From positions 4,588,001-4,652,000 of the forward strand of contig CAUJLY010000001.1 in the NCBI GenBank assembly GCA_963281155.1: DNA of 64,000 nucleotides, given 5' to 3'. Below, piece after piece: positions 46,242-56,069 of the stretch. Both the position numbers and the translations under genes were made by a program. Each line of letters begins with the position of its first letter. Position 1 is the first letter of the stretch. This DNA is from Rhabditophanes sp. KR3021 (Eukaryota; Nematoda; Chromadorea; Rhabditida; Alloionematidae). The notes under the pieces were generated by a model, which ran no database searches, had not been told where the DNA came from, and saw nothing but the letters and a program-made list of their open reading frames with translations.

Positions 46242-46968
46242 TTACTTGGCTTTCTTTGAACGGATTTTACGAAGGTAGAATTCGAGTTCTTTTCCTTCAA
46301 GAACATATCCATCGGCGCGGCCAGATTGTCCAGGTCTAGATGAGATACGGGCAAGAAGACGTCCAGCGGTGATTTGTTCGGCAACATTTGGATCGATGGC
46401 AGCACGCTTTTGTCTGTCGGCGAATTTCTTTTGTGTAGCAGCGGACAAAGTTCCTTTTTCGATTCTAGCTTTATCTTCGTCGGAGAGTACAACTCCTCCC
46501 TTACGTGGCAAAGCAGTAGCGTAATGTGATTCATACCATTGTCTGTATGGAACGGCATCAATTGTGATGATGGCTCCTTTGACGATAGATTTGGTACGGA
46601 CCAATTCGTTGTTGGAAGCATTGTAGACGGTATCAACGATACGGGTCTTGCGAGTACATCCTAAAATTAATGTTAAAGTCATCTTCTGTACAATCTCACG
46701 ATTTACCAACCTTCTGATGACCAGGCAAATGATCCAGCGTCGAGTCTCAAGGCACGTTGCTTAAGAGCTCCTCCGCGGCATCTGACGACATGAACACGTC
46801 TAGCTCCGATCTAAAAAAGCCAGTTAAAAATAAAGATCGACCAAACAAGAAACGAACCTTGGTGTTGGAGTTTGGTCGTCCGAGTTCGAACTTTCTTTTC
46901 TTGTGGATTGGAACGCGCTTTCCACCGGTTGCGCGTCTTTTATGCCAGCTATCACGAGCGATACCCAT
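46242..46968 (-). CDS. RPS8: small ribosomal subunit protein eS8 (RPS8)
   Basis: Structural protein of the 40S subunit. Exons 46968-46858, 46810-46711 and 46660-46242; 209 residues against about 208 in other animals. The start [18 protein letters not shown] is invariant in eukaryotes, followed by [36 protein letters not shown], the [12 protein letters not shown] block and the C-terminal [20 protein letters not shown]. No oddities. It is divergent from MCM3 with a 459-bp shared upstream region, and lies 156 bp upstream of the GST-C exon of FARSA on the same strand. Confidence 0.98.
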
Positions 46969-47427
46969 CTTGTTTTAGCTAAAACTAAAAAATTAATCCA
47001 AAATTGAGAAATACATTTAAAAAAATCAAATTTAGCGAAAAGTCCGGCAAAAATAAACTAGAATATGGGAATAATAATTTTATTAATTTTATGGGTCTTT
47101 TAATTCAATATTATTTGTCTAAATTAAGAAGGAAAAACAATAGTTTTGATATTTAAAATTTAAAAATATTACTAAATAGATTGGGGAAAAGACTTACGTT
47201 GTACTGTAAACCTTGGGTTAACGTTGTAGACAGGCCTTCGTTATGGGACTATTTGTGTGTCAAGCGTATCTTGGCTTGGCGCGATAATTGCGTGACATCA
47301 ATTCTTACTCATACTTCCTGTCATTTACTTTTTTAAATTGATCAAGTTCTTACGTTTTTAATTTACTCTTTAATTTGTTCTTATAGATACACATTTGCAT
47401 TTCTTATTTTAAGCTTTTATTTATAAA
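46969..47427. promoter_or_regulatory. divergent RPS8/MCM3 upstream region with E2F-like site
   Basis: 459 bp between two divergent start codons, so both promoters lie here. TTGGCGCG at 47276-47283 resembles an E2F site (TTTSGCGC) in a locally GC-richer patch; MCM genes are classic E2F targets. Just before the MCM3 ATG there is a TTCTTATTTTAAG stretch, a possible trans-splice acceptor. Both sites are pattern matches only. Confidence 0.35.
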
Positions 47428-49891
47428 ATGTCCAACTTACATACTAACAATGCCGTCGATGTTGAAGCAGAGCATGCCAAGAACATTATCAGACAACAAT
47501 ATGTAAATTTTCTTGATGATGCGGTTAGTTTTTGTCTTTTTATGCTCTTTTACTGATGCTTTTTAGAATGACCAAAAAATTTACTCTGAGAAGATTAAAT
47601 TGATGATCGAGGAGGAACATACGAGACTTATTGTTAATATAAACAACGTAAGAACTCAGTACCCTGATCGCTCAAAAAGATTGCTGACTCATTTTGTTGA
47701 GGAAATTGTTCTATTTGAAAATGCCTTAAAACAAGTTGTAACCAATCAAAATTCAAAGTATGCAGAAGAAAAGGACTTTCACATTGGATTCGAGGGAGCT
47801 TTTGGGGATAAACATGTCAATCCACGTTCTTTAAAGTCTTCATTGCTTGGTGCTTTGGTTTCTTGTGAAGGTATTGTGATCAGATGTTCTCAAATCAAGC
47901 CCAAAGTTTGCAAAAGTGTTCATTTTTGTCCTGCCACTGGAAAGACACTGGAAAAGAAGTATTCTGATCTGACTAGTTATGAGCCAATCATTTCTTCCAC
48001 CTCCTACCCAACTGAAGATGAAAACAAAAATCCCCTTGAAACGGAGTTCTCTATTTCCGAATATCAAGACAATCAAACGTTCACCATTCAAGAACTACCT
48101 GAATGTGCTCCCGCTGGCCAACTTCCACGAAACATTGAAATCATTTCGGATGGAGATTTAGCGGATAGTTGCAAGGCTGGAGATCGTGTAAGAGCTATTG
48201 GATTGTACCGTTGTTTACCAAATAAGACAAATGGTGTTAGTTCTGGGAAATTTCGTTCTGTTTTAATCGCCAACAACATTGAGCTTTTAAGTAAAGATGT
48301 CGATAAGCCTGAATTGACGAAGAAAGATTTGGAAGACATTAAGAAAATTGGCAAAAGACCAGATGTCTTTGAATTGTTGGCTAGGAGTTTGGCGCCATCT
48401 ATATACGGTCACGAGGAAGTTAAGAAAGCTGTACTATGTCTACTTTTGGGAGGCTGTGAAAAGATTCTTCCCAATGGAACAAGACTCAGAGGGGACATCA
48501 ATTGTCTTTTGATTGGGGATCCATCCGTTGCTAAGTCCCAAGTTCTTAGATACATTCTCCATACTGCTCCGAGAGCTATTGCTACCACTGGAAGAGGAAG
48601 TTCGGGTGTTGGTTTAACTGCAGCTGTTGTATCTGATGAGGGAGGCGAAAGAAGGTTAGAAGCTGGTGCGATGGTTTTGGCTGATCGAGGAATCGTTTGC
48701 ATCGATGAATTTGATAAGATGACTGACATGGACAGAACGGCTATTCACGAAGTAATGGAACAAGGGCGAGTTTCAATTTCCAAAGCTGGAATTCACGCCA
48801 AACTCAACGCAAGATGCTCCGTTCTAGCTGCTGCAAATCCATGCTATGGAAGATACAACGTCTACAAGAGTCCCATGGAAAATATCAACATGCAAGATTC
48901 GTTGTTGTCCAGATTCGATTTCATCTTCGTCTTACTAGATGAACATGACATGGACAGAGACCGTCAAATCTCCGGGCATATTGGGAAAATTCATGGATAC
49001 AGAACACAAGGAGAACCAGATGGGCAAGTTATGTCATTTGGTGGTGCTCAAGAAGTTTTCACCACCTTGGGTGTTAAAAAAACGAAAACCAAATCTTCCG
49101 ATGTTTATGAAACCAACAAAAATTGGGCTGCTTGTGCAAAAGGGCAGAAGATTTTGTCCATGGACTTTATGAGAAAGTACATTCATTTGGCTAAAGAAAG
49201 TAATCCGGGATTGACTGAGGAAGCTATCAATTACGTGAAGAAGGTCTATTCTGAGTTGCGTAGTTTTGATACAGTTAAGAGTGACACTGAAAGAACAACT
49301 CCCGTTACAGCAAGAACGCTTGAATCTTTGCTTCGTGTTTCAACGGCTATTGCTAAAGCTAGAGGACATCGTCTGGTAGCTAAACAAGACGCAGAGGAAG
49401 CATATCAACTCATTCATTTTGCTTGCTTCAAGGAAAAAGCTAAGGAAAGACTTGTTTCTGAAGCCATGAAAAAGAAATATGCCAGCGATGAGGAGAACAA
49501 CGACAGTGAAGACGATAATGGAGATGACGCAATGGAAACAGAACCTGCTGCGCCAGTCCGCAAGACTACAAAAAGACGTGCCCGTGTCAATGATTCGCCC
49601 ATCAATGATGAAGATGAAACCCAACCAACGGCTTCAAAGAGAGGACGCGTAGCTGAAGACGTAGTATCTATTTCAGTAGATCGCTACAAGATTTTCAAAA
49701 AGTATCTCCACCAAGCTATCGTTCAAATTAATAGACGCGAGGAACTTGTACCTACTGCAGAATATGTAAATACAATTAATAGCTTGTCCGGACGGTTGAA
49801 TTTGACTCAAAATGAAATGAAAGCCGCTCTTAGCAAAGCGGAAGATGAAAACATCATAATGCAGTCTGAAGGATGCCTTGCTGTCATTTAA
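47428..49891 (+). CDS. MCM3: DNA replication licensing factor MCM3
   Basis: Subunit of the hexameric MCM2-7 replicative helicase. Exons 47428-47523 and 47567-49891; 806 residues, the normal MCM3 size. It has the MCM N-terminal OB domain (LLGALVSCEGIVIRCSQIKP), then the AAA+ core: Walker A GDPSVAKSQ, Walker B IVCIDEFDKM, sensor 1 AAANPCYGRYN and the arginine finger SRFDFIF. After the core come an acidic stretch (DEENNDSEDDNGDDAMETE), a KKTKRRAR-type basic patch likely to be a nuclear signal, and a C-terminal winged-helix domain. The substitution of Lys-Ser for the usual Ala/Thr pattern is not seen; all ATPase motifs are intact. Confidence 0.98.
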
Positions 49892-50230
49892 TCTTTCTTT
49901 TTTAACTTCCAATTGCATTCAAATTTATTTTTTCAGTACAAAATAAAACACTTTTTCACACAATTTATAGTTATTTTTCATCCGTAATTACTAAAATCAC
50001 GCTTAGTTTCAAATATTCATCTGTAGTTCACCCATTTACATAGAATTTTCAAAGTGAAACTTAAACTCTTTTATTTTTATATAAAATTAATCGAACACAA
50101 CTATTTCATTGTTATAAAAATGTTACATTAAATATTATTTAAGGTGCCTAGTTCTTTCGCAAACATGCAAAGTGATTCCTAATTTCATACTCTAATCTAC
50201 TAATAACGCCATCTTATCAACGACGCCGAT
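49892..50230. other. intergenic, convergent 3' ends of MCM3 and PDH E2
   Basis: Contains AAATAAAAC-type polyadenylation-like hexamers on the plus strand near 49941. No gene. Confidence 0.6.
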
Positions 50231-51807
50231 TTATAAGAGCATTGTTTGTGGGTTTTCAAGGTAGCTCTTGAAATGTTTGAGCCATTGGGCCCCGATAGCT
50301 CCATCGACGACTCTGTGATCGCAACTCATAGTTACTTGTAAAACAGACTTAGTCACAAATTGCCCTTCTTCCCCAGCAAATACTTGCTTCTTAGCGGATC
50401 CAATGGACAAGATACAAGACTGTGGTGGATTGATGATGGCTGAGAAGTTTGAGACACTTCCGAACATTCCCAAGTTTGAAACGGTGAATGTACCTCCTTG
50501 GTACTCTTGCGGTTGGAGTTTTCCAGATCTGGCCTTGGCTGCCAATTGGGCAACTTCCTTTGAAATCTTGGCAATTCCCTTCTTGTCAGCGTCGCGTACG
50601 ATTGGCGTGATCAAGCCAGAATCTGTGGAAACAGCGATTGAAACGTCAACATTTTCATTTTGACGAATGTAGGTGTCCATGAAGAATGAATTGGCTTCGG
50701 GAACTTGTTTACATGACAAGGCAGTGGCCTTGATTATGAAGTCGTTCAAGGACAATTTCTGTTGTTTTCCTTCAACTTGAACCTTTTGGGCGACAAGGAT
50801 ATTATTCAATTGCTTGCGAAGATCAACAAGAGAATCAATTTCGATATCAGATGTCAAATAGTAATGGGGAATTGAACTTTTTGATTCAGTCAGTCTCTTG
50901 GCAATCGTCTTTCTCATGTTTGTAAGAGGGATATCGGTGTATGAAGCTCCCGGAATCGGTGTAAAGACAGGAACTTCAGTAACTGGAGAAGTAACTGGGG
51001 ATGGTGTAAAGGATGCTACATCAGCAGCCAAAATCCGTCCGTGGGGCCCACTTCCTGAAACTTGACTCAAATCAACACCGGTTTGTTGGGCTATTTTCTT
51101 GGCGAATGGAGTAACAAAGATTCTTTGCTGTGGAGTGTGTTGTTTTGGTTGTGGGACAGAGGAAACAGTTTGTGGAGTTGCTGGGGCGGCGGCCTTGGCT
51201 GGAGCAGCGGTGGTTTTTGGTGGGGCAGCAGCTGAAGCACTGTCAGCAGAGTAGTTGGCAAAAGCTGCGACGTCGTCCTTGTTTGGTACGATAATGCACA
51301 ATAGTTTTCCAATTGGGATATCTTTGGCACCTTCTGGGATCAAAATTTTAGCTAAATAACCTTCTTCTGGAGTTTCAAAGCCCATGGTGGCTTTATCAGT
51401 TTCAATTTCGCAAAGCAAATCTCCCTCGAGTAGTTCGTCTCCTTCTTTTTTTTGCCAGGAAGCAATATTTCCTGTTTCCATTGTTGGGGAAAGGGCAGGG
51501 AGCTTGACGATTTGGTGAGATGGCAATTCGGAAGAGTATTGACGAATACTGTTAACAACAGCTTTGTTGGTAATTTGCTTGGCTTGAGCGCTGTTCTTGA
51601 ATAATCCACTTTCGGTTACATTCCCCAAAATAGTCAATTGTTGGGTCGTTGCAAAGGGTCTGTCAAATACGATACTGTTAGAAAACAATGAACCAAAATA
51701 AATTACCTGCTAGTAATCAAAGAAGCAGCAGCGACAGCTGATACTGGAACTTTGACACCACTCAAAGAATATTTGAAAACTGAGCTACAACCTGGAATTT
51801 TTGACAT
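50231..51807 (-). CDS. DLAT: pyruvate dehydrogenase E2, dihydrolipoamide acetyltransferase
   Basis: Mitochondrial core enzyme of the PDH complex, moving the acetyl group from lipoamide to CoA. Exons 51807-51707 and 51674-50231; 514 residues. The N-terminal ~80 residues are Ser/Arg/Gln-rich and fit a transit peptide. One lipoyl domain follows, with the lipoylated Lys in [10 protein letters not shown], an Ala/Pro linker, the peripheral subunit-binding domain ([20 protein letters not shown]) and the catalytic domain with [12 protein letters not shown] and the active-site DHRVVDG. Vertebrate DLAT has two lipoyl domains; the single domain here is common in invertebrates. Complete and unremarkable. 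Confidence 0.97.
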
Positions 51808-52982
51808 CCTATAAAATAGAGGTGATTAGTATTTTGAATATCGGTATTTAAGAGGTGCATTAAGTGATCGATACGAAGGGAGATGCTAATATTTGATACT
51901 CTCGGAGGAAATAAACTTAAATCAAGGGACAAAATATTTTAGACACAGTTAACTGAAATAACGCTGTTCCAAATTACGGGAAATAGAATCTAGTCGCTAT
52001 AAGACCAGTCGACTGATTCAATTTTGAAGAGAATGTGCAAGCTAAAAAAGTAAGATAGTTGCAGTGATAACGATTTCTCGACTAAGATGATGTTCACCAT
52101 CTGTATGTAGTGGGAATATTGTTTATTTTATTTTTACCCCAACAAATGAATGTATGAGTATGCATAGGCCATTAAGTGTTTAATTAGTTTCAAAATAAAG
52201 CGTAAAATCATATGATAATTATTATTGAAACTATTTAGATAACACTCATACATTTGATTATGATTTAGTCATTTTTAAGTTGTGTTTGCAAGTAATTAAA
52301 AATTTCATCATACCCTGCCTCGGTTTTTCCGTTCATTGCTTTTACTAACGGAGCAACATTGTCATTAGTTGTAGTTGCCATATCTGCTCCATTTTCACAT
52401 AATAGGATGCATATTTCAAGACTTCCAAAGATGTCCTTCTTCAATTAACACTATTATGCAGCATATCTAGATTTATCATTGAAAACACCAATTCATGTGG
52501 CTGCTGCTAAATAAATGTTAACGTTTATTAAGACCAAAGCCAACTTAAGTAAGCTTTAAAAATGATTATTTAGTCACAAAAAGTGTGTGCATTTACTCTT
52601 GCAAGAGCTGTTGCTGAAACACAAATTGGCATATGTTGGAGGAACAAATGCTGAACTTAAGTGATATTATCTTGTAGATAATAATTCAGGCTGTCTTTTA
52701 AGTATATTATTTGTTTTGTTTTAATATAAATCCTGGTTCTAAATCTTGGTTTGCTTGAACAATTAATCCTCTACTATTAATGGAATGTCCTGGGATTTCT
52801 TCTATTTCAGCGTGATCGTTCAAGTTTGATACTCCCACATAAAGTGGAGAGCAGTTCTAGTATTATGACGTCAGTCGACATATGCTAGCAAGAGAATCTA
52901 CTTTATTGTACTTAGACATTAATAAATATAGTAATAACGAGTACAATAAGTACGAACAAAGTAATTATGTATATGAAGATAT
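51808..52982. other. intergenic with ankyrin-repeat fragments
   Basis: Between the PDH E2 start and the ankyrin-gene stop. A minus-strand frame near 52445-52266 reads FGSLEICILLCENGADMATT and ends in LQTQLKND-stop, like a C-terminal ankyrin repeat. On the plus strand near 52470-52510 a short frame reads K-T-P-I-H-V-A-A-A-K, another ankyrin signature in the opposite direction. A third minus-strand frame near 52850-52720 reads EIPGHSINSRGLIVQANQDL. None is part of a complete gene; they look like debris of duplicated repeat genes. Confidence 0.45.
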
Positions 52983-55305
52983 TCAACAGATATCAACTGG
53001 AGTTTTCTTTTCAAAAAGTAATCTGGCAACAGCGGCATTCCCATATTTTGTGGCTAAATGAAGAGGAGTGAAACCTTTTTTGGTAGTAAGAGCTTTGTTG
53101 GCTCCGAATTTTAATAGGATTTGAACAACATCTTCTTGTCCTTCTTTAGCAGCAATATGGAGTGGAGTGTATTGATCTTTTGTCGTGGCATTTGGTTCTG
53201 CTCGGTTTTCAAGAAGAAGAGAAACGATATCGGCATTTCCTGGTAATCCTACGGCAACATGCAAAGGTGTTTCGCCATTAAGATCTTTCTCATTAACGTC
53301 TATACCATTGTTAAGAGCTACAATAACACAATCTTTTGATTTGGCGAAAACTGCACAATGCAATATCGTTTTCGAAAAGTGATCTTTTTCTAAAATATTT
53401 TGATTGTTATTTTCCATTAGGAAAGTTAGAGCCTCAGACTGGCCGCCTAATGCCGCATAAAATAATGGTGATCTGCCAAACTTATCACGTTTATTTCTAA
53501 AAAGATCGTTGTTTTCTTCGAAATAAAAACTAAATATTTCTAATATTTTTATGTTCCTTCCGGCTGCCAAATGCATTGGAGTAGTACCATTAATATTTTC
53601 GGCATTAATATCGAAGGAATGGTTTAATAATAATTTGCAAATTTCAATACTTCCACTAAGTACGGCAAAATGCAAAGCTAAATACTTATAAAAAAGATAA
53701 AGAAACAAAAATTAGGTACCTGTATATTTTTGCTTATCCACTTCTTTTTCGACATTACGGAAAGTTGCAAGGTAATTTCTTACAATACTAACCTTTCCAG
53801 CTATAGTAGCCCACCTGAAAAATAAGATTACCTTGCATTGAATGTGTACCAAATTTTATCTCTAAGCATTATTAGCTTCCTTCAAATTAATTAATGTATA
53901 TTGTTTATCTAATTATCAAAATATTTTTAAATTGCTAAGACAAAACGTAAGTAGTCTTGTAATCATTAAGTTAGAGAGATCACAGAAAAAACTTCAACTA
54001 TTCTCTCAATTGGGACCTCGTTTTGACAAGAAGGGGAGATTTCTCAAGAAAGTTGATTGTTGCCAAGAAAGAGTATCCATCAAAGACTATTGCCAAAAAC
54101 GTCGAAGCTATACTCATCAACGCACTTCATGACCAACAGCGACTCTAGAAAGCCATCTTTGGTATCAAACATGAACCCCAAACAAAGTCGCAAGTTTCAA
54201 AAGTTATTCTAAATGACTTTCCAGAATGTAAGTATGAAGAGCACATTATGAAGTATTAGTATGTGTTTTTCTCATATGCGTATTTTAATAATATTACCCA
54301 CATTAAAGGTGTTCTGTCATCATGATCTTTAATTGCACTTTGCGTTGCTGGTTTCAATAATTTTTCTAAAATCGGATAGCTGATTTGAGCAGCATAATGA
54401 GCAGGAGTCGCTCCAAAGCAATCCCAGACTGATATTCTAGCCTTGAATTTAATGAGTAATAATGCTATCTCATATCTCCCAGCAGCACAGGCATAATGCA
54501 AAGGAGTTCGTTCTTCATTGTCAAAAGATTCAACTAGTCTTTCTTCCTTTGTAAGCAAAAAATCCACAGCATCTAAATTGTTAGCTAGTACGGCAATATG
54601 TAGTGCTGAGGCTCCACTCTTATTTCTTGCTGAAACAGATATTGACTTTTTATTAGCTAAGCATTTGATAACTTGAAGTGCATTTATATTTGAAATAGCA
54701 CACATTAACGGGGTATTTAAATTAGAGTCTTTGGCATCTAGAGGAATCTTGAAAGATTGATCCAACAATTCTTCTACACATTCCAAAGACCCTGCAGCTG
54801 CGGAATAATGAAGAGGAGTTCGTTTTTTGTTGTCAGTCAAATCATTTAAACCGCAATTATTTCGTTTTGTCAATTCGGCTAAGAGCATTATCAAACATTT
54901 AGGAGATTGCTTTGAAGCAGCAACATGAAACGCCGTAACACCCAGACTATCCCTCTTTAGTAAGTAGGAGATGTCTGGATTTAATGATAATATCCATTTT
55001 AAACAAATTCTCGAATCAGAAACAATCGTCCAATACAATACGTTCCTCTTATGTTTATCTTCATTTTGCAATCTTAGCCCATTCTTATAGAAGAAAACAG
55101 CACTTTTTGGTTTATCACTCATACATGCAATAGTCAACAGACATCTTCCATAAATATCTCTCTGTTCTAATAAACTTCTTTGATCGTCTTTGTTTTTAGT
55201 TTTGATTAATTTTTCTAACTGTGATGTATCATCTACGATTATTTTAGATACTACAATTTCATAATCCGATTTGCTTGATAATGTAGAATTGTTGGAGGAA
55301 GACAT
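52983..55305 (-). CDS. ankyrin-repeat protein (inversin-like front, ankyrin-like back)
   Basis: Adaptor-type protein made almost wholly of ankyrin repeats. Exons 55305-54302, 53814-53720 and 53677-52983; 597 residues with about 15 repeats and no other domain. Repeats 1-8 resemble inversin in order (SPKCLIMLLAEL, NKKRTPLHYSAAAGSLECVE, ATPAHYAAQ, HDDRTPLMWATIAGK). The last three (KDQYTPLHIAAKEGQEDVVQ, TKKGFTPLHLATKYGNAAVA) are closest to ankyrin/UNC-44 repeats. The protein stops abruptly after VDIC in mid-repeat, so it may be truncated. Inversin's calmodulin-binding IQ motifs and ankyrin's ZU5 and death domains are missing. The first intron contains a family S remnant. Function not assignable. 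Confidence 0.82.
53815..54301 (+). pseudogene. intron-filling family S copy G (antisense in ankyrin gene)
   Basis: A 487-bp intron with a 3' fragment of the element. Frames read R-K-N-F-N-Y-S-L-N-W, then PSKTIAKNVEAILINAL, then in another frame T-N-S-D-S-R-K-P-S and N-M-N-P-K-Q-S-R-K. These align in the same order with copies J and E ([30 protein letters not shown]). At least one frameshift. A terminal GAAGTATTAG recalls the AAAGTATTAA at the end of copy E. The host intron opens GTGGGTAA and the following exon opens GTGGGCTA. Confidence 0.68.
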
Positions 55306-56069
55306 GATTGCAAAATACTAACTAACGAATAAGATAATGTTAAGTAATGAGATTAATAATATGCATGCAATCAAATGAATAGAATGTACGCAATCAAATA
55401 TATAGTATCGATATAAAAAATATATCAAATATCATAAACTTATTTATGCAGTATTACATCAAAATACGTAAAATAAGTATGATCATTACATTCTAATCAT
55501 TTCTTTTGAAATTGATTTTGTCTAATAAGGTCATGTTAAAATATGAAGTTGATTTGAAAATAAGAAACTTGTATTTATTTAGATATTTAGCAAGATTTAT
55601 TGACGATAAAAAGAGTACATCAAAAATATATTGTGTGATAATATTTTGAAAGAAGGAAACTTGGTAATGAAAATTAATAACGCCTTGAAAGAATCTTTTA
55701 CAATTAAAAAAATGTGGTACAAATGCGATTACATAATATTATTAAATTATTACAAAACTCTGTATTTGGGAATGCTCGTAGCTAAAACAATAATATCACA
55801 TACATACTCTATGGTGTATGCATACATTTAGCTAGGAGGCATTTGAAAGAGCGATGATCACGGACACAAGAAACATTAAATATTGTGGAAAGACGTGTAA
55901 GTTGTGAAAGAATAAGATTGCAATTAATAAAGTATGAAAGAGTTTGTTGTCACCCGTGTTCAACAACATTTTTGAAGAGCATTCAAACATTATGAATATT
56001 GTAAGTTCAACTGTTTGAATCTCTCCAAGAATGATAAATTACTATTTTAAAATAGCTGTATACTATAAA
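55306..56069. other. intergenic
   Basis: 0.76 kb upstream of the ankyrin gene and downstream of gephyrin. AT-rich; the plus-strand frame 55631-55831 has no motif. Nothing recognised. Confidence 0.6.

Noticed and set aside
48088..49624. Minus-strand frames opposite MCM3
   Set aside because: Shadows of the MCM3 exon; no start context or conserved motif.
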